Origin: Spinacia oleracea
Lineage: Eukaryota; Streptophyta; Magnoliopsida; Caryophyllales; Amaranthaceae
DNA: 64,000 nucleotides
Assembly: GCF_020520425.1 (NCBI RefSeq)
Contig: NC_079491.1
Location: 37,479,027 to 37,543,026 of the forward strand
Direction of reading: 5' to 3'
Below the pieces are notes generated by a model, which saw only the letters and a program-made list of their open reading frames with translations, did no database searches and had not been told where the DNA came from. How positions within the stretch are numbered: the first letter of the stretch is position 1; every line of letters starts with the position of its first letter. Both the position numbers and the translations under genes were made by a program. Positions 11,511 to 24,200 of the stretch are shown one piece after another.

Positions 11511-13545
11511 AAAGGAATTACTAAAGTATTACCGCCATCGTGATAACGGTTAAGGCTATTACCAGAATTACGCAGCGGAATTAAATGTTAACTAACTTTT
11601 AAAAACATGATTAATGAAATATTGAGGCCTCCTAAGACAATTTGGAACCATAATGGCCCAAAACCCTAAACATAAATAGTTTCAAACATTTCAAACATAA
11701 TTAAAGTATTATTAAATAGTTCAAAATACGAAAACATGCAACTCTCTCTATCATCCCAAGCCACATGATTCCGATCTACCAACCTGCTATTTTATTCTAC
11801 TCCCCATCAATGCAAGTGCAAATGATAGATCATCATAGGGTCATTAAGGCAAAGGCCATGACCAGAAACACACAAAGCACGTAGTCAGCAAAAGCTGAGT
11901 ACTTACAAGCATAGAGTGAATGAAACTAAAACATGCATCACTCACTATGTACTAATCAACATGCAAAAGCCATATAATAATAAACAACCAATCATGAATA
12001 CAAGACTCGACTCTTGACTCACAATTTAATTAGAATAAGCTTCGAACGGGCCAAAAGAATAATCCACAAAGGGAAAAGGTGATGGGAGCCAACCATACAC
12101 CAAATATATAGTAATAAAATCGGGTCATACCGAGTGTCGGGCCATACCGACGAAATTCCTGCGCATAATATAAATGAAACAACGTCTTCTATCATTAGTA
12201 GGAGTAAGAGCTTTCCGGCAAGACTCCCCCATTGTTCATACTCAAGGTATATACGTTCCAAGAGTTTTGAAGCTTGTTCTGGTTGCACTTTACGTTTATT
12301 AATAATATTATTAAAGGCGAACTCAAGACTCACCAACATGCACACATACAATTAATAAACAACAACCAAAACAATCTTATTTTAAATGCTTTAGGACTTG
12401 TGATCAACAAGGCAAGACTCTTATGAAATTACTACCATGTTCCTCCTCACAAAAGTGAGACTCCACATCATGCACATTAACATGAGGGTTGTGCCCTTGC
12501 ACGACAAATTCTAATTCATTTCATTCATAATATTTCCAACTGAACCCTACATGTGCGGTGGCTTACGTGAGCTAACCCTTCAAATGTGGTAAAATAAATA
12601 GTACAACGAAGTACGAATAATTGGCTCAAAGTATGCTAGACATCCCGTACAATAGCATACAAATAAATAATCCATCCCTTGCATGTGAAATAAACCATAC
12701 ATGCATAAATATTGAACAACATGATTGACAATGAAATCCATACTCATAATAATTCCAACACGCTTGTTCAACAATTAATCCAATAAATCCAACATCACAA
12801 ATCACATGCTCGTTCACCAAAATAAACATGATTCCACATAATGTAATTCACATCATCAACAATCATGTAATGTCATTGACAAAAGGTGTGGTCGCCCTAG
12901 ACTTGTACGTACCTTGAATACCTAAGCGTAGGGGCCACTTTGCAATAACGAGCACTCAACTAGAAATCACCTCCTATCATCAAAATAATGAAACTTAAAT
13001 TATTTCCATGTTCATTAAATTTCCAGCAACTTTATAAAATTTAAAACCTCCTTTAGACTTTAGAATTCAATCGTTTTTCAATAATAAAAACGTCTCAATT
13101 TGCAAAATCAATCCCTAGTACGAAAACATACTTTTTCCGCCTTTAAAATCAATAAAAATCGACACTTTAAACCTTTATTCAAATCTGAAAATATAATTGA
13201 TTATCATAATTAAAATCATCACCTAATTATGCTAATCAATTGACTCATTAGGTCTAGGTTAAAACCCTAACTTGAAAATCCCAATAACACTAGTTTATCA
13301 TCATAAAAATCAATACTTTATTCAATAAACAAATCTGAAAATTTATCCTTTGATAATTAAAACAAGCCTAATGAATCACAACACGCAAATCCTCAAACCA
13401 CGGTATTCATAACCGGTTCCCAGCATTTTAATTACTCAAAACAATATTAATATAATAATTTAAAATACGGAATTTAAATAGAATAGGTAAGGAAGAAGAG
13501 AATTATACCAATCCGGCCTATAGCACGGAACAACCACGAATTAAT

Positions 13546-13935
13546 GTGATTGGGAGAAAAGAGATTGGAAAGCTAACACGAACAACACAAAAACAACACC
13601 GCACACACACACGCACGACTTGTGTGCGGGTTGCGCGCAGCGTCGAAGGGGCGAGGCAACAGCAACAGGCGCGAGCGAGAGGTGGGCGCGCACGCTGGGC
13701 GCGAAGGAGAGAGCGAGAGTGTGGGTGCAGCGCTGTGCGCGAGGGCACGAGCGAGAGAGAGCGAGGGTGTGGGTGTGCGATGCACACGAAGCAACAATAC
13801 AGCAGCACAACACCAGCAGCTATGCGTGCTGGCTGGGCGGGCTGCGAGAGAAAAAGGGAGGGCGAGAGTGTGTGTGGGCGAGAGGCGGGCGAGCACGAGG
13901 GCTCGAGGGCACGAGGTTGTGCGGGTGCCTAGCAA
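13546..13935. repeat. GC-rich GAGAG/GCGAG low-complexity leader inside the long LTR
   Basis: This is a sharply GC-rich island in very AT-rich surroundings, made of GAGAGAG, GCGAGAG and GTGTGGGTG words. Overlapping open frames occur in several frames of both strands because stop codons are rare in such sequence. None shows a recognisable domain. On the element's own strand (minus) it lies downstream of the TATA box and is CT-rich, as expected of an LTR leader. Confidence 0.6.
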
Positions 13936-14020
13936 AGAGAGAGGAGAGGAGTTTGAGTGAGGGGCAAGAAAAACAAAAGAGGGTTTATGAATTTAGGGGC
14001 TCATTTAATGATGGGGAAGT

Positions 14021-14032
14021 CCTATTTATAGG
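14021..14032 (-). promoter_or_regulatory. TATA box of the minus-strand long LTR
   Basis: On the minus strand this reads CCTATAAATAGG-like sequence (plus strand cctatttatagg). It lies about 355 bp inside the LTR start at 14385 and just upstream of the GC/CT-rich leader, the usual U3/R arrangement. It supports a minus-strand orientation for this LTR. Confidence 0.5.
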
Positions 14033-14385
14033 CTCCCTAATCCCTTGATGGGCTAGGCTTAGGAGATTTGAGTTGGGCTTAGGAAATAAATGATTTGGGC
14101 TAGCTTAGGATTTAAATTAAACTCTTTTGATTGGGCTCGTTTAGTAAAACGAATTGGACTTTTTATTTAAAACCCGAAGCTTTAAAAATCATTTGCAACT
14201 CATTTAATTTCCCGACTCAAGAATTAAATTCGTTTCGTAATTAATTAAAATAATAAATATTCTAATTAACAAAATACATTAAATAAAATGCATTTAAATA
14301 TTATTTAAATGTTAATAAATCGTAAGATGCTTTATAAATATAATAAAATATACTTATAAATATTATAAAAATACGAGGTATTACA

Positions 14386-15070
14386 TTGTGCATCCCCAGA
14401 CCACCCTTCAACTTGTGCAACTCAAGAACTTCCTTTTTCCGCCAATATATAGGTCGTTTATCCATCGATGGGGACCACCAAAATCTAAGAAGAAGGGAAG
14501 AAATATTGTTAAGGATTTTCTTAGAGATCAAGTACACAGCCAAGATGTGGGACGCCATTGTTGCAATAATGCCATTTATTAGGATTAATTTGACGACTTG
14601 GGAAAGATAAAGAAACTTCCAATCGGACCCCCATAGACCTTCTGTCTACTTCCATGGGGCAACCTAGATACGATCCTAGCTTCTACACCTTATCGACACC
14701 TAGCACCCCTTTCAGCAACCTTTTGAACATGTGGTGCGTGTTGACGAGAATAAGACAAAGGATCTTTGAAGGCTAATTATTTCGCCAGAAAGTGAGCATA
14801 ACAGCTCCATGGTGTTCTTCATTACCCCGAAGCTTGCTAGGTCCGCTTTGATGAAGAAGATAGCGTCATTGGCGAAGAACAAGTGATTGATTCTCGGAGC
14901 ATGCCTTGCTACTTTAAGGCCCACTAGGTCACCTGATTCTTGGAGGTGGGTTAGTTTACGTGACAACCCTTCCATACAGAAAATGAAGAGGTACGGAGAG
15001 AGGGGGTCTCCCTGGCGCAACCCCGCTTTTGGCACTATTTTTCCGAAGGCTCCTCATTAACCAAGACCAT
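14386..15070 (-). pseudogene. LINE reverse transcriptase, C-terminal half (decayed)
   Basis: Translating the minus strand gives plant LINE reverse-transcriptase landmarks in order. First comes GLRQGDPLSPYLF (about 15035), then an HLFFAND box where the catalytic F/YADD should be, then FWWS...KRPIYW and HKLKGGLGMHN at the left end. The catalytic DD has become ND and several frameshifts and stops separate the blocks, so it is dead. The right edge at 15070 is where the minus-strand LTR element 15071-31750 inserted; the reading continues at 31751. The left edge is cut by the long LTR at 14385. The endonuclease part is not present. Confidence 0.85.
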
Positions 15071-15977
15071 TGTTTATGCCAAATTTCGTATGGACGACCT
15101 TTGGTTGGGACATAGACGACTAGATAAAATAAAGTATGCAAATGACAGGAAATAAATGACAGAAAATAAAGAGAGACAAGACAAGAGATGGTGACGCGGA
15201 AAACCCGAAAGGGATAAAAACCGCGGGTGGCAATGAGTCCACCAATCCACTATGTTATCGGCATAAATAGCCTAGGTGAGTACAAGTACAATGTATATTT
15301 GCGTGTATATAAATATGGCTAATGGCAATGCTTAAGTAGAATGTAATATAGGATCATAAGTGGATGAGGATTATCGGAGAAGGTGATTGGTAATGGGCGA
15401 CTGATGTTTCCAAGGTTTGTTTCATGGCGGATGATACCTCGTGGAAGGATATGTATTATGAGAAAGTGCATTATTTGAGAGATAGATCAGGTTCATATCA
15501 TTAGGAGAATGGTCTTTTGTTGAGGTTAGTATAGATAGACGTGGGTAATGATAATTGGGTGTGTAATGGAATGTCTATATGGAAATTAGGAGAGGTAGGT
15601 TTATTATCTTCAGTTGCTGCTAGGCTATAGGTATCGTGGGGGAATTGCAATAGTTGGTTTAGCTCTTGGGATATATTTTGGCGGAGGAAGTAGACAGCAG
15701 TAGTAAAGGTTCTGTCGTAGCCTTTTTCTTCCTAGAGTCTTACTTGGTGAGGCTATTTATACAGAAGTGTAGGTCAGATAAATGTGTTAGCAACTGCCTC
15801 CATGATCTTTTCAACTGCCTCCATGATCTCCTCAAATAATTCCTTGATATTCTCTAACTGCTTTGACCTTGACTCAGCCACAACGACTCCCTAAAAGTAG
15901 GAGTTAACTGGTACGATCTGATTCACGTTGACCCGTTCATGCCGTCGACCTCACGTCATACAAAACGACCCATAACA
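15071..15977 (-). repeat. 3' LTR (minus-strand sense) of the tRNA-Asp element
   Basis: A 907-bp repeat reading TGTTTATGCC...CCATAACA on the plus strand. It abuts the LINE at 15070. A TATA box is at 15753-15761 on the minus strand. Confidence 0.9.
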
Positions 15978-15991
15978 ATAGCCCCCATTTT
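15978..15991 (-). other. Polypurine tract of the tRNA-Asp element
   Basis: Minus strand AAAATGGGGGCTAT directly precedes the LTR start at 15977. It strongly resembles the polypurine tract of the tRNA-Arg element (AGTGGGGGCTAAC). Confidence 0.7.
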
Positions 15992-17052
15992 CCTAATTGT
16001 AGCAAGCCGGAAGTTAGGAAAATAATCTTCAAAGCTTGTCACCATCTTCGTTTGTTATCGACGCTAATCTGTCACTGTCTTCGGCTTGTCCGTCATCTTT
16101 CGTACTTAGCCTTGTTCAATGACGTCGCCACCTGGTGTCATCCACGATTTCTGACAGCACTCGATGTCATCATGCGTATATTGGTGTCTTCATGTCGACG
16201 TTGGTGTCCTCAGCTTAATTAGATGTAAACCTGACATCTTGTGAAAGAATTGTTTCTCTTAACGAGCGTAAGACAATAGGATGTAGTTCTTAAAAACCTG
16301 TGCGAAAACATGTTGAGACATAACGTCAGTTAGGTATCTAGCGTCATGGCCAACTTTTGTATCTTCGTCCGTAGTTTGATGTTTGCGGGCGTTACGGCCA
16401 ACTGTTGTACCTTAGTATGTCATTTGACGTTTGCAGGCGTCATGGCCAACTGTTGTATCTTAGTACGTCGTCTGATGTTTACAGGCGTCATGGCCAACTG
16501 TTGTATCTTAGTCTGTCGTCTGATGTTTACGGGCGTCATGGCCAACTGTTGTATCTTAGTCTGTTGTCTGATGTTTACAGGCGTGCCTCTATTGTCGCTG
16601 TTGTGTGACATCTACCGTATGAAGGCGGTATAAGCCTCTTCATTTGTTCGTAGTCATGCGAAGAATTTAGAGAAGGAAGTTGCGTCGAGTGTGCGTATGG
16701 TTGAATCGTTTTAGATGGTTGCAATGTCATGTGAGGATAGGTAGCAGACGACTAAGTTGAAGTTACAGGTGAATGAAGTGGATGGTTCGAAGCAACCTTA
16801 TGACGAATGTCAAGAAGAGTCGAAGGGTTGTGAGGTTTCCTATAACACGAGGACAAGGGATAAGATGTTTGGATGGCGCAATCTATGGAAGGAGACTTTA
16901 GCCTATGGGATATTCAGAACAACAGTTTAAGTAGGACATGAGCATTCTGGGTCGGCTTTGTTTGTCGTCAGTGTTGAGGGGGAAAGACGTGTGTTTCTCT
17001 GTTTTGTATTTGGCGATTGGTTAGGAGTTTGGACAAGCGTCGAGGGTGCATA
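15992..17052 (-). other. Interior of the tRNA-Asp element, 3' part, non-coding
   Basis: This part holds no supported gene. It contains a five-copy 48-bp array (16343-16582) and ends at the copia insertion site GCATA (17048-17052). Confidence 0.6.
16343..16582 (-). repeat. 48-bp minisatellite, five copies
   Basis: Five head-to-tail copies of a 48-bp unit beginning GTCATGGCCAACTGTTGTAT. The first two are more diverged and the last three nearly the same. Because 48 is a multiple of three, open frames run through it on both strands (95, 67 and 63 codons). These are a by-product and not evidence of a protein. Confidence 0.85.
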
Positions 17053-17367
17053 TGAAGGAAATAATGCCCTTGGTCCAAGTATGCATTCTATGTTAAGTCT
17101 AATAAATGCGGTTCAGTATTAATTAACAAGTTAATAATTCAGTGAGATCAAGTGAGCTGAATGCCTAGCTAGAGGCCGCTTCAGTTCAAGTGGAATTAAT
17201 GATATTAATCCACAGCTTACTCTTGACTGAACCCGTAGGGTCACACAAATAGTACGTAAACGGATCAAGTATTTAATGGCATTAAATACTCCATCTATGA
17301 ATATTCGGAACCGACGGATCTTGGTTTCAGTGGGAGCTAAGATCGTCACAGGCAAGAAATGAATACT

Positions 17368-17690
17368 CCGGAAACGATGATATTGCCGGAAACGGAAATA
17401 TGGATCGTATCGGAAATATGAATATTATCCAAGTCGTAGATGTTGCCGGAAACGGAAACATGGTACGTATCGGAAAATATTGTTGGAAATGGAAATATTA
17501 CCAGAATCGGAAATATTGCCGGAAACGGAAATATTGTCAGAATCGGAAATATTACCGGAATCGGAAAATAATTCCGGAAACGGAAATATTAAATATTTGT
17601 TCGAAACGGAAATTAATTCCGGAATCGGAAATATTAAATATTGTTCGTATCGGAAATAGATTCCGGAAATGGAAATTTAATCGGAAGCGT
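17368..17690 (+). repeat. CCGGAA/CGGAAATATT array in the copia U3 region
   Basis: More than 15 copies of CGGAAA or CCGGAA words occur in about 320 bp, spaced mostly 12-24 bp, upstream of the TATA box. The array is present in both LTRs and, inverted, in the third LTR at 62380-62690. Its place in U3 suggests an enhancer-like role (inference). Confidence 0.7.
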
Positions 17691-18025
17691 ATCGTACGAA
17701 TTAGCATCGGACGAGGCCTGCCGGACGAAGGCCCAGCACGAAGCCAGGCCATCGCCCAGCAAGCACGCACGCCACAGCCCAGCGCGCACAAGGCCGCGCA
17801 TGCGTGGGCCGCGCTGCGTGGGCTGCTGCTCGCATGCGTGGGCAGCCCTTGTGGCTGCCGTGTGTGTGTGAGTTTGAGCTCATGCGAGATTCCTGAATCT
17901 GCAAGAGTCAGTGTATGATTAAATGTCTATTCCTATTGGATAAATTGATTAAGTAGAATTCATGTAGAATTCTAATTCCAATTAATTCGCATCCTACTAG
18001 GATTACGATTCCTTTTCCATAACTC

Positions 18026-18035
18026 TATAAATAAA
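18026..18035 (+). promoter_or_regulatory. TATA box of the copia 5' LTR
   Basis: CTCTATAAATAAAGG lies about 970 bp into the LTR. Transcription would start near 18060, leaving a U3 of about 1 kb that contains the CCGGAA array. Confidence 0.6.
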
Positions 18036-18394
18036 GGCCTAGGGGTCATAATTTATATACAAGTTTCAAAGTATTCAAAAGTGAGTTTTTTGAGAGAAAA
18101 TTCAAACACCCATCTTGCCCCAAAAGTGCCGAATTTTCTGAGTACCTTAAGGGCGATTCTAGTTGGTCAATCTTAAGGCGGATCCGGACGTGCTGTGGAC
18201 TTTCTACGGAGGGACGACACTTGGAGTCCTAAAAGACTTGTTCTTGTTCGGTTCGGGCGCAGCTAGGGAAGGCACGCAACAAAGAGTATGCATCTAAACT
18301 ATGCTAAATGATTATGTGTAAATAATATGTTTCCTGGGTTAATGGTTGTTTCCGCATGATTTATGTAAATGTCATATGTATCATAACCTAACAG

Positions 18395-18408
18395 TGGTAT
18401 CACGAGCC
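18395..18408 (+). other. Primer-binding site, initiator tRNA-Met
   Basis: TGGTATCACGAGCC follows the LTR after one base. It matches the usual TGGTATCAGAGC copia primer site, with one extra base in the middle. Confidence 0.8.
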
Positions 18409-21222
18409 CCTTATTATTTTCATAATCTAAATTGCATGAACATGGTTAAATATTACAAATTTGCAAGAATTAAAAGGGGTGATTAATTTTCGTAATTGTT
18501 AATTAATTGCAAATTGCGTTTATTTAATTATATGTACGCAGTTTTTTCGGCAGTTTCTTCATTACTCATCCGAATTGAGTGATTTTTGTGTCAATTCCGC
18601 ATGTAAAAGGCATTCTAAAATTTTGACAAAAAAAGTATTTTTCTGCCGAACCCAGAATTCTCAAATTCGAAGCCTAACTATGACTTTTCGAAGGTTTTAG
18701 TTTTTCGGATGCAAAATTTCGTAAATTTAAGATGTTAAATTAAATATTTGCGATTCTTGTTGATAAATCTTGAATTTTTGATTGACCTACTGCATATGTT
18801 TAACAAGTTTGAATGCCTAGTCTTGTTAATTATGCAATCTAATTTGTAATTATGATTAATTTGTTGAAAATTAGAATAATTTAGAATTAATTTGATTTTC
18901 ATAATTAATTGTAATTTAATTAGAAACCTATGATTAAAAACCACCATAAAAATTGTAAATTTACGATAAATTTTAAATTTTTATGACCTAGACTTGAATC
19001 CATATCAATCGGAAATCAATTGGATAATAAATTTTCGATTTTTCGCCCTAAAATTATGAAATTAATATTATTTATTAATTTGTCATTAATTTTAAATATA
19101 AATTTTAAATTTTTTATGCGATTCGTTCAAATAACTTGCACGCACGAAGCAATGGACGCTTCGTGTTACCCTTAAGGGGTGTTGTATAATGCGGGCATGC
19201 GACGACGAGCAAGGGAGCTCGTCGCCCGTGCGGCACGAATGCAATGAGCAAGGGCGTAGTGCACGAGCGCAAGGCAGCAGCCCTGCCTTGTGTCGTGTGC
19301 CACGAGCAATGAACGGATGGGCATGGGCGAGGGGCGAGCCAAGGCAGTCGCGTGTGGGCAGCAAGCGAGCTGCGCCACAGCGCGCGCTGCCTCGCACAAC
19401 AGCGCGCAACCTCGTGCGCAGCGAGCGCAAGCTCGCGTGCCACGAGCGCTGCGCACAGCATCACTCGCGCGCACAGCGCGCGACGTCGCCCGCCCAGCGA
19501 GCGATGTCGCGCACCAGCGAGCGATGGCTCGCGCGCGCGCAGCGAGCGATCTCGCGCGCCAGCGAGCGATGGCTCGCGCGCACCAGCGAGCGATGCAGCG
19601 CCCCAGCGAGCGATGGCTCGCGCGCACCAGCGAGCGATCTCGCGCACCAGCGAGCGCGGTAACGCGCGCGCGCTGCGAGCGATAGCTCGCGTGCGGTGGG
19701 CGCTGTGCGGAGGCTTGCGTATGGGACAGCAGCAGCTATGCAACGAGCGCATGGGCTGCGCGCACATGGCCAGCAATGGCTGTGTGCGTACGGCCCATGG
19801 GCATGCAACGCGTAGGGTGTTTGCGTTTCGATTAGATCGTTTTTGAATGTTTAATTTGAAAATTTCAGTTCACGTAATTTTAATTGATTTTAAAATTAAT
19901 AATTTGAATTAATTTCTTGGATTTTAATTTTGAATATTATAATTATAATAAATGGCATTTATTCTAATTATTTTACTAAAATTAAAATCATAAATTAATT
20001 TAAATGTGACTGAAATTAAAATTAAATTTTTGGATTCAATTATAAATTTATATGAGCTTTAAATTTTAATTAAATTTGTATGTTTCCGGTTAGACTAGAA
20101 ATACAATTTTATGTTTAAAATTAGTAAAGCATATGAATTTATTGGTTTGAGTGGGAGTGCTTTTAGTCATAAACTCTTGATTAGGTCTACAAATCCTTAA
20201 GGTTAAAACAACTCGATTAGAATTAATAAGGACTGAATAATTGGTAGATTATTGGTGACCTTGATTAATTGCTGCAAATGTTTACGTGATGCATAATGTG
20301 TTTTACTAACCAGCTATGTGGGCCATTCATGATAATGAATGGGTGAATGGTATATATTGTATATGTACTGTTTTGCAGGTTATGAAGTGACTAGTATGGC
20401 CCAAATAGGATAGAAAATATGGTCTGCGTACCATTAATTTGAATGTAATTGGTCTAAAGCACCAAAGTTATTTTTCAATTCAAATATGGTCTGCGTACCA
20501 TCAAATAGTTGTAATTAGTTATAACTTATCCTATTTGAAGAAAATGGTGCCTCCCACGGAGATTTTCAAGACGGACTTTGAAGTCAAAGCTTCAAGATGA
20601 AGTCGGGCCATACTAGATCACAAATATCTTATGCATGTTTTAAGTTATTTATTGCTTTAAATATGTCTTAAAATGCATGAGATCAAAAGCTTGATTATGT
20701 TGCATGATTAAGGATTTTAGTTCACTTAAAATCTAACCAACATAGTAAGAGCCTTAAGTTCCAAACTTAAAAATTGAGTTAAAAGGTGCCATGCCAAAAT
20801 ATACACTTGCTTGGATATCCTTTACATCAATCTAGTAATAGTTTTCGCTCAGCGAGGTGTTACTTATTGGTCCTAAAGGGGCAAGGTACACAAATAATTG
20901 TGAGTACATGTTAGTTTTGGTGAAACTCAACGATATAAGTAAGGAGTCCTTTTATGTCGTGGCAAATTCGATAGGTTTACCTAATAAGTTCTTAGACGTA
21001 CCTATCAACCAAGAATAGTTTCTAGACTATTAGCAAAAGGCTTTTGCTTACCTAAGATGTTCTAGGATTAAGTCGACAAACTGTGCTTAGTTCTTCAATG
21101 ATTTTAGGATCTTGGAATCATTTTATTCACACCTGCCGGAACACATAACTTGAATAAAATGCTTAATAAACATTGAATTATGCATGAATGCTAGAATTTA
21201 AGTTTATTAAGAGAAACTGTGA
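18409..21222 (+). other. Long copia leader
   Basis: 2.8 kb between primer site and gag, mostly AT-rich and without a gene. It has a GC-rich island at 19189-19830. Just before the gag ATG it has a strong splice-acceptor-like tract, TTCTTTTCAATTGTAG (21242-21257). Confidence 0.6.
19475..19690 (+). repeat. GC-rich tandem array with hairpin units in the copia leader
   Basis: About nine to ten units of roughly 20-24 bp are built on CAGCGAGCGAT followed by GGCTCGCGCG or CTCGCGCG. Each unit contains the inverted pair GCGAGC/GCTCGC around GAT, so every unit could fold. Long open frames in all six frames over 19092-19846 reflect absence of stops in GC-rich repeats and not genes. Confidence 0.75.
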
Positions 21223-24200
21223 ATGGTTATTTATTTGTTTATTCTTTTCAATTGTAGTTTTAATATGGCAAACAACAATCAAAACATCATCATGGGTTCT
21301 GAGCTTATGGTCAAGCTGAACCTGACAAATTTTCTTGAATGGGAAGCTAAGCTAGTTGAAATAGTCAAACTCAATGGACTTGAGTATGTACTATCACATC
21401 CCATGCCAAGCTACTATGCCAGAGACATGACCCCTGAGAGATTTTACGCCTGGGATGCGGATCTCAAAAAGGTTATGAGTCTCATGCTGAACAATATCCC
21501 TGATGATTGGGCTAGAAGGTTTGTAGCCTATGAACCTTTTACGCTCATCAAGAATCTGAGGGATATCTGTCGTGGAAGTACGGAGGACAGGGACCTGAAC
21601 GTCCATGAGTTGATTGAATCAATGTCTGGACTAAAGGTTAGTTCTCCCAACAGGTGTTATAGGATGGAGGTCCAAGAAACACATGTTCAGCTCCTTCGCA
21701 CTAAACAGAGGGTAGGCGTCCCACTGAGGTTCCATGTGGATCTTATGTGTTCATATTTTGATCGCCTAAGTCTACTAGGAACACCAATAAGCGAAAGGAT
21801 GGCAGTCTCTGTCTTGCTCAATTCACTACACAGTGGGTTTGGTCGCTTCAAGCAACAATACCTAAGTGAACCAAGAGAAGAAACAGTTGCAGAATTTATT
21901 CACCTTGTCAGAAAGGCTGAAATAGTACTGGACTGTGAAGCCAAGGATTTACTCAAGGCTAGAAAGAGACCATTCAAGAAAGGTGGAAAGTCCAAGGGCA
22001 ATGCTAAATCAAAGCAGGACAAGTCCACATCAAGCTGTCTTTATTGTGATGGAATAGGCCATTACAAAAGAGAATGTCCAAAGCTAAAGGAAGATCAGAA
22101 GAACGGAACAGTCGTTCCATCTTCAGGTATTTTCGTTATAGACTGTATACTTGCTAATTCAACTTCTTGGGTATTAGATACAGGTTGTGGCTCACACTTA
22201 TGTTCCAATCCACAGGGACTAAGAAGAAGTAGAAAGTTAAGCAAGGGAGAAGTCGACCTACGAGTGGGAAATGGAGCACGGATTGCTGCATTAGCCGTAG
22301 GAACTTACTATTTGTCGTTGCCCTCCGGGCTAGTTTTGGAACTGGAAGAATGTTTCCATGTTCCAAGTCTTACTAAAAACATCATTTCAGTTTCTTGCTT
22401 AGATGCTAAGGGATTTTCCTTTATAATAAAAGACAATAGTTGTTCGTTTTATTTTAAAGAGATGTTTTATGGATCTGCTAGATTAGTCAATGGACTTTAT
22501 TTATTAGATCACGACAAACAAGTATATAACATAAATACCAAAAAGGCCAAAAAGGATGATTCAGATCTCACCTATCTGTGGCATTGTCGATTAGGCCATA
22601 TAAACTTGAAACGCTTAGAAAGACTTCAAAGGGAAGGAATTCTAGAACCATTTGACTTAGAGGATTATGGTAAATGCGAATCATGTTTACTTGGCAAAAT
22701 GACAAAGCAACCTTTCTCTAAAGTTGGAGAAAGAGCAAATGAACTATTGGGTTTAATCCATACAGATGTATGTGGACCAATGAGTACAAATGCTAGAGGT
22801 GGTTTCAGCTACTTTATCACTTTCACTGATGACTTCAGTAGGTATGGTTATGTCTACCTAATGAAGCATAAGTCTGAATCCTTTGACAAATTCAAGGAAT
22901 TTCAGAGTGAAGTAGAGAATCAATTAGGCAAGAAGATCAAGGCACTGCGGTCTGATAGAGGCGGTGAATATCTGAGCTATGAATTTGATGACCATCTGAA
23001 AGAATGTGGAATTCTATCAGAATTGACTCCTCCTGGAACACCACAATGGAACGGTGTGTCAGAACGGAGGAACAGAACCTTGCTAGACATGGTCAGGTCA
23101 ATGATGGGTCAGGCCGAACTTCCATTAGAATTTTGGGGACATGCACTAAATACAGCTGCACTCACTATAAATAGAGCTCCGTCTAAAGCTGTCGAAAAGA
23201 CTCCATACGAATTATGGTTTGGAAAGCCTCCAAATGTGTCTTTTCTTAAGATTTGGGGATGTGAAGTATACGTCAAACGATTAATTTCAGACAAACTTCA
23301 TCCAAAATCTGACAAATGTATCCTTGTGGGCTATCCAAAGGAAACAAAGGGGTATTACTTCTACAATACATCTGAGAACAAAGTGTTTGTTGCTCGAGAT
23401 GGTGTCTTTTTGGAGAAAGATCACATTTCCAAAATGACAAGTGGGAGAAAAGTAGACCTCGAAGAAATTCGAGTCGAACAACAAACTCTAGAGAATGCTC
23501 AAGATGACATTCAGGATGAAACTCAGAGATCTTTAGAAGAATCTGGTGAGAATCATGGCCAATCTAGAAATGTTACCCCGCGTAGATCGCAAAGATATAG
23601 ATCTCAACCGGAAAGGTACTTAGGTATTTTGACGAACGAAAGCTATGACGTTCTATTACTTGAAAGTGATGAACCTGCGACTTACAAGCAAGCTATGACG
23701 AGCCCTAGCTCCAAGCAGTGGCAAGAAGCCATGCAATCTGAATTAGACTCCATGTCTGAAAACCAAGTATGGGATTTGGTCGATTTGCCAGATGGCTACC
23801 AAGCCATTGGAAGCAAATGGGTTTTCAAACTGAAAAAGGACAAGGATGGGAAACTTGAAGTTTTCAAAGCTAGATTGGTTGCGAAAGGTTACAGGCAAGT
23901 CCACGGTGTGGATTACGATGAAACCTTTTCACCAGTTGCAATGCTAAAGTCTATTCGAATAATATTAGCAATCGCTGCATATTACGATTACGAAATATGG
24001 CAGATGGATGTCAAAACTGCTTTCTTAAACGGCGTTTTAACAGAAACTGTGTTTATGACACAGCCTGAAGGTTTTGAGGATCCAAAGAATGCTAAAAAGG
24101 TATGCAAGCTAAAGAAGTCAATCTACGGATTGAAGCAAGCATCCAGGAGCTGGAATATACGTTTTGATGAAGCAGTCAGTGACTTTGGTTTCATCAAGAA

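Larger units (their letters stand above)
862..14385 (-). mobile_element. Long LTR (about 2.93 kb net) of a Ty3/gypsy-like element, split by a nested element
   Basis: On the minus strand this block starts TGTAATACC at 14385 and ends GGTGTTACA at 862, so its termini form the TG...CA inverted ends of an LTR. Removing the nested element and one target-site copy (920-11515) leaves about 2,928 bp, a length typical of long plant Ty3/gypsy LTRs. A TATA-like box lies at 14021-14032 on the minus strand and is followed by a GC-rich leader (13930 to 13546). The LINE meets its 5' end exactly at 14386. No matching target duplication is seen: TTGTG lies outside 14385 and CACTT outside 862. It is therefore best read as the 5' LTR of an element that continues left of the window. 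The Tekay-like chromovirus assignment is a guess from LTR length and the TGTAA start. Confidence 0.55.
17053..18393 (+). repeat. 5' LTR of the copia element
   Basis: A 1,341-bp LTR starting TGAAGGAAATAATGCCC and ending CATAACCTAACA. It holds a CCGGAA-rich array (17368-17690), a GC-rich block (17720-17870) and a TATA box (18026-18035). Confidence 0.95.

Noticed and set aside
13518..14048. Overlapping open frames of 90-142 codons on both strands
   Set aside because: They lie in GC-rich GAGAG/GCGAG low-complexity LTR leader sequence, are open in several frames at once, and show no domain.
16343..16582. Repeat array considered as CRISPR
   Set aside because: Units are contiguous 48-bp copies with no spacers, and the window is a plant nuclear genome. 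It is a minisatellite.
19092..19846. Open frames up to 220 codons in five frames
   Set aside because: They are produced by a GC-rich tandem array with few stop codons in the copia leader. Repetitive Arg-Ala-Ser peptides with no domain.
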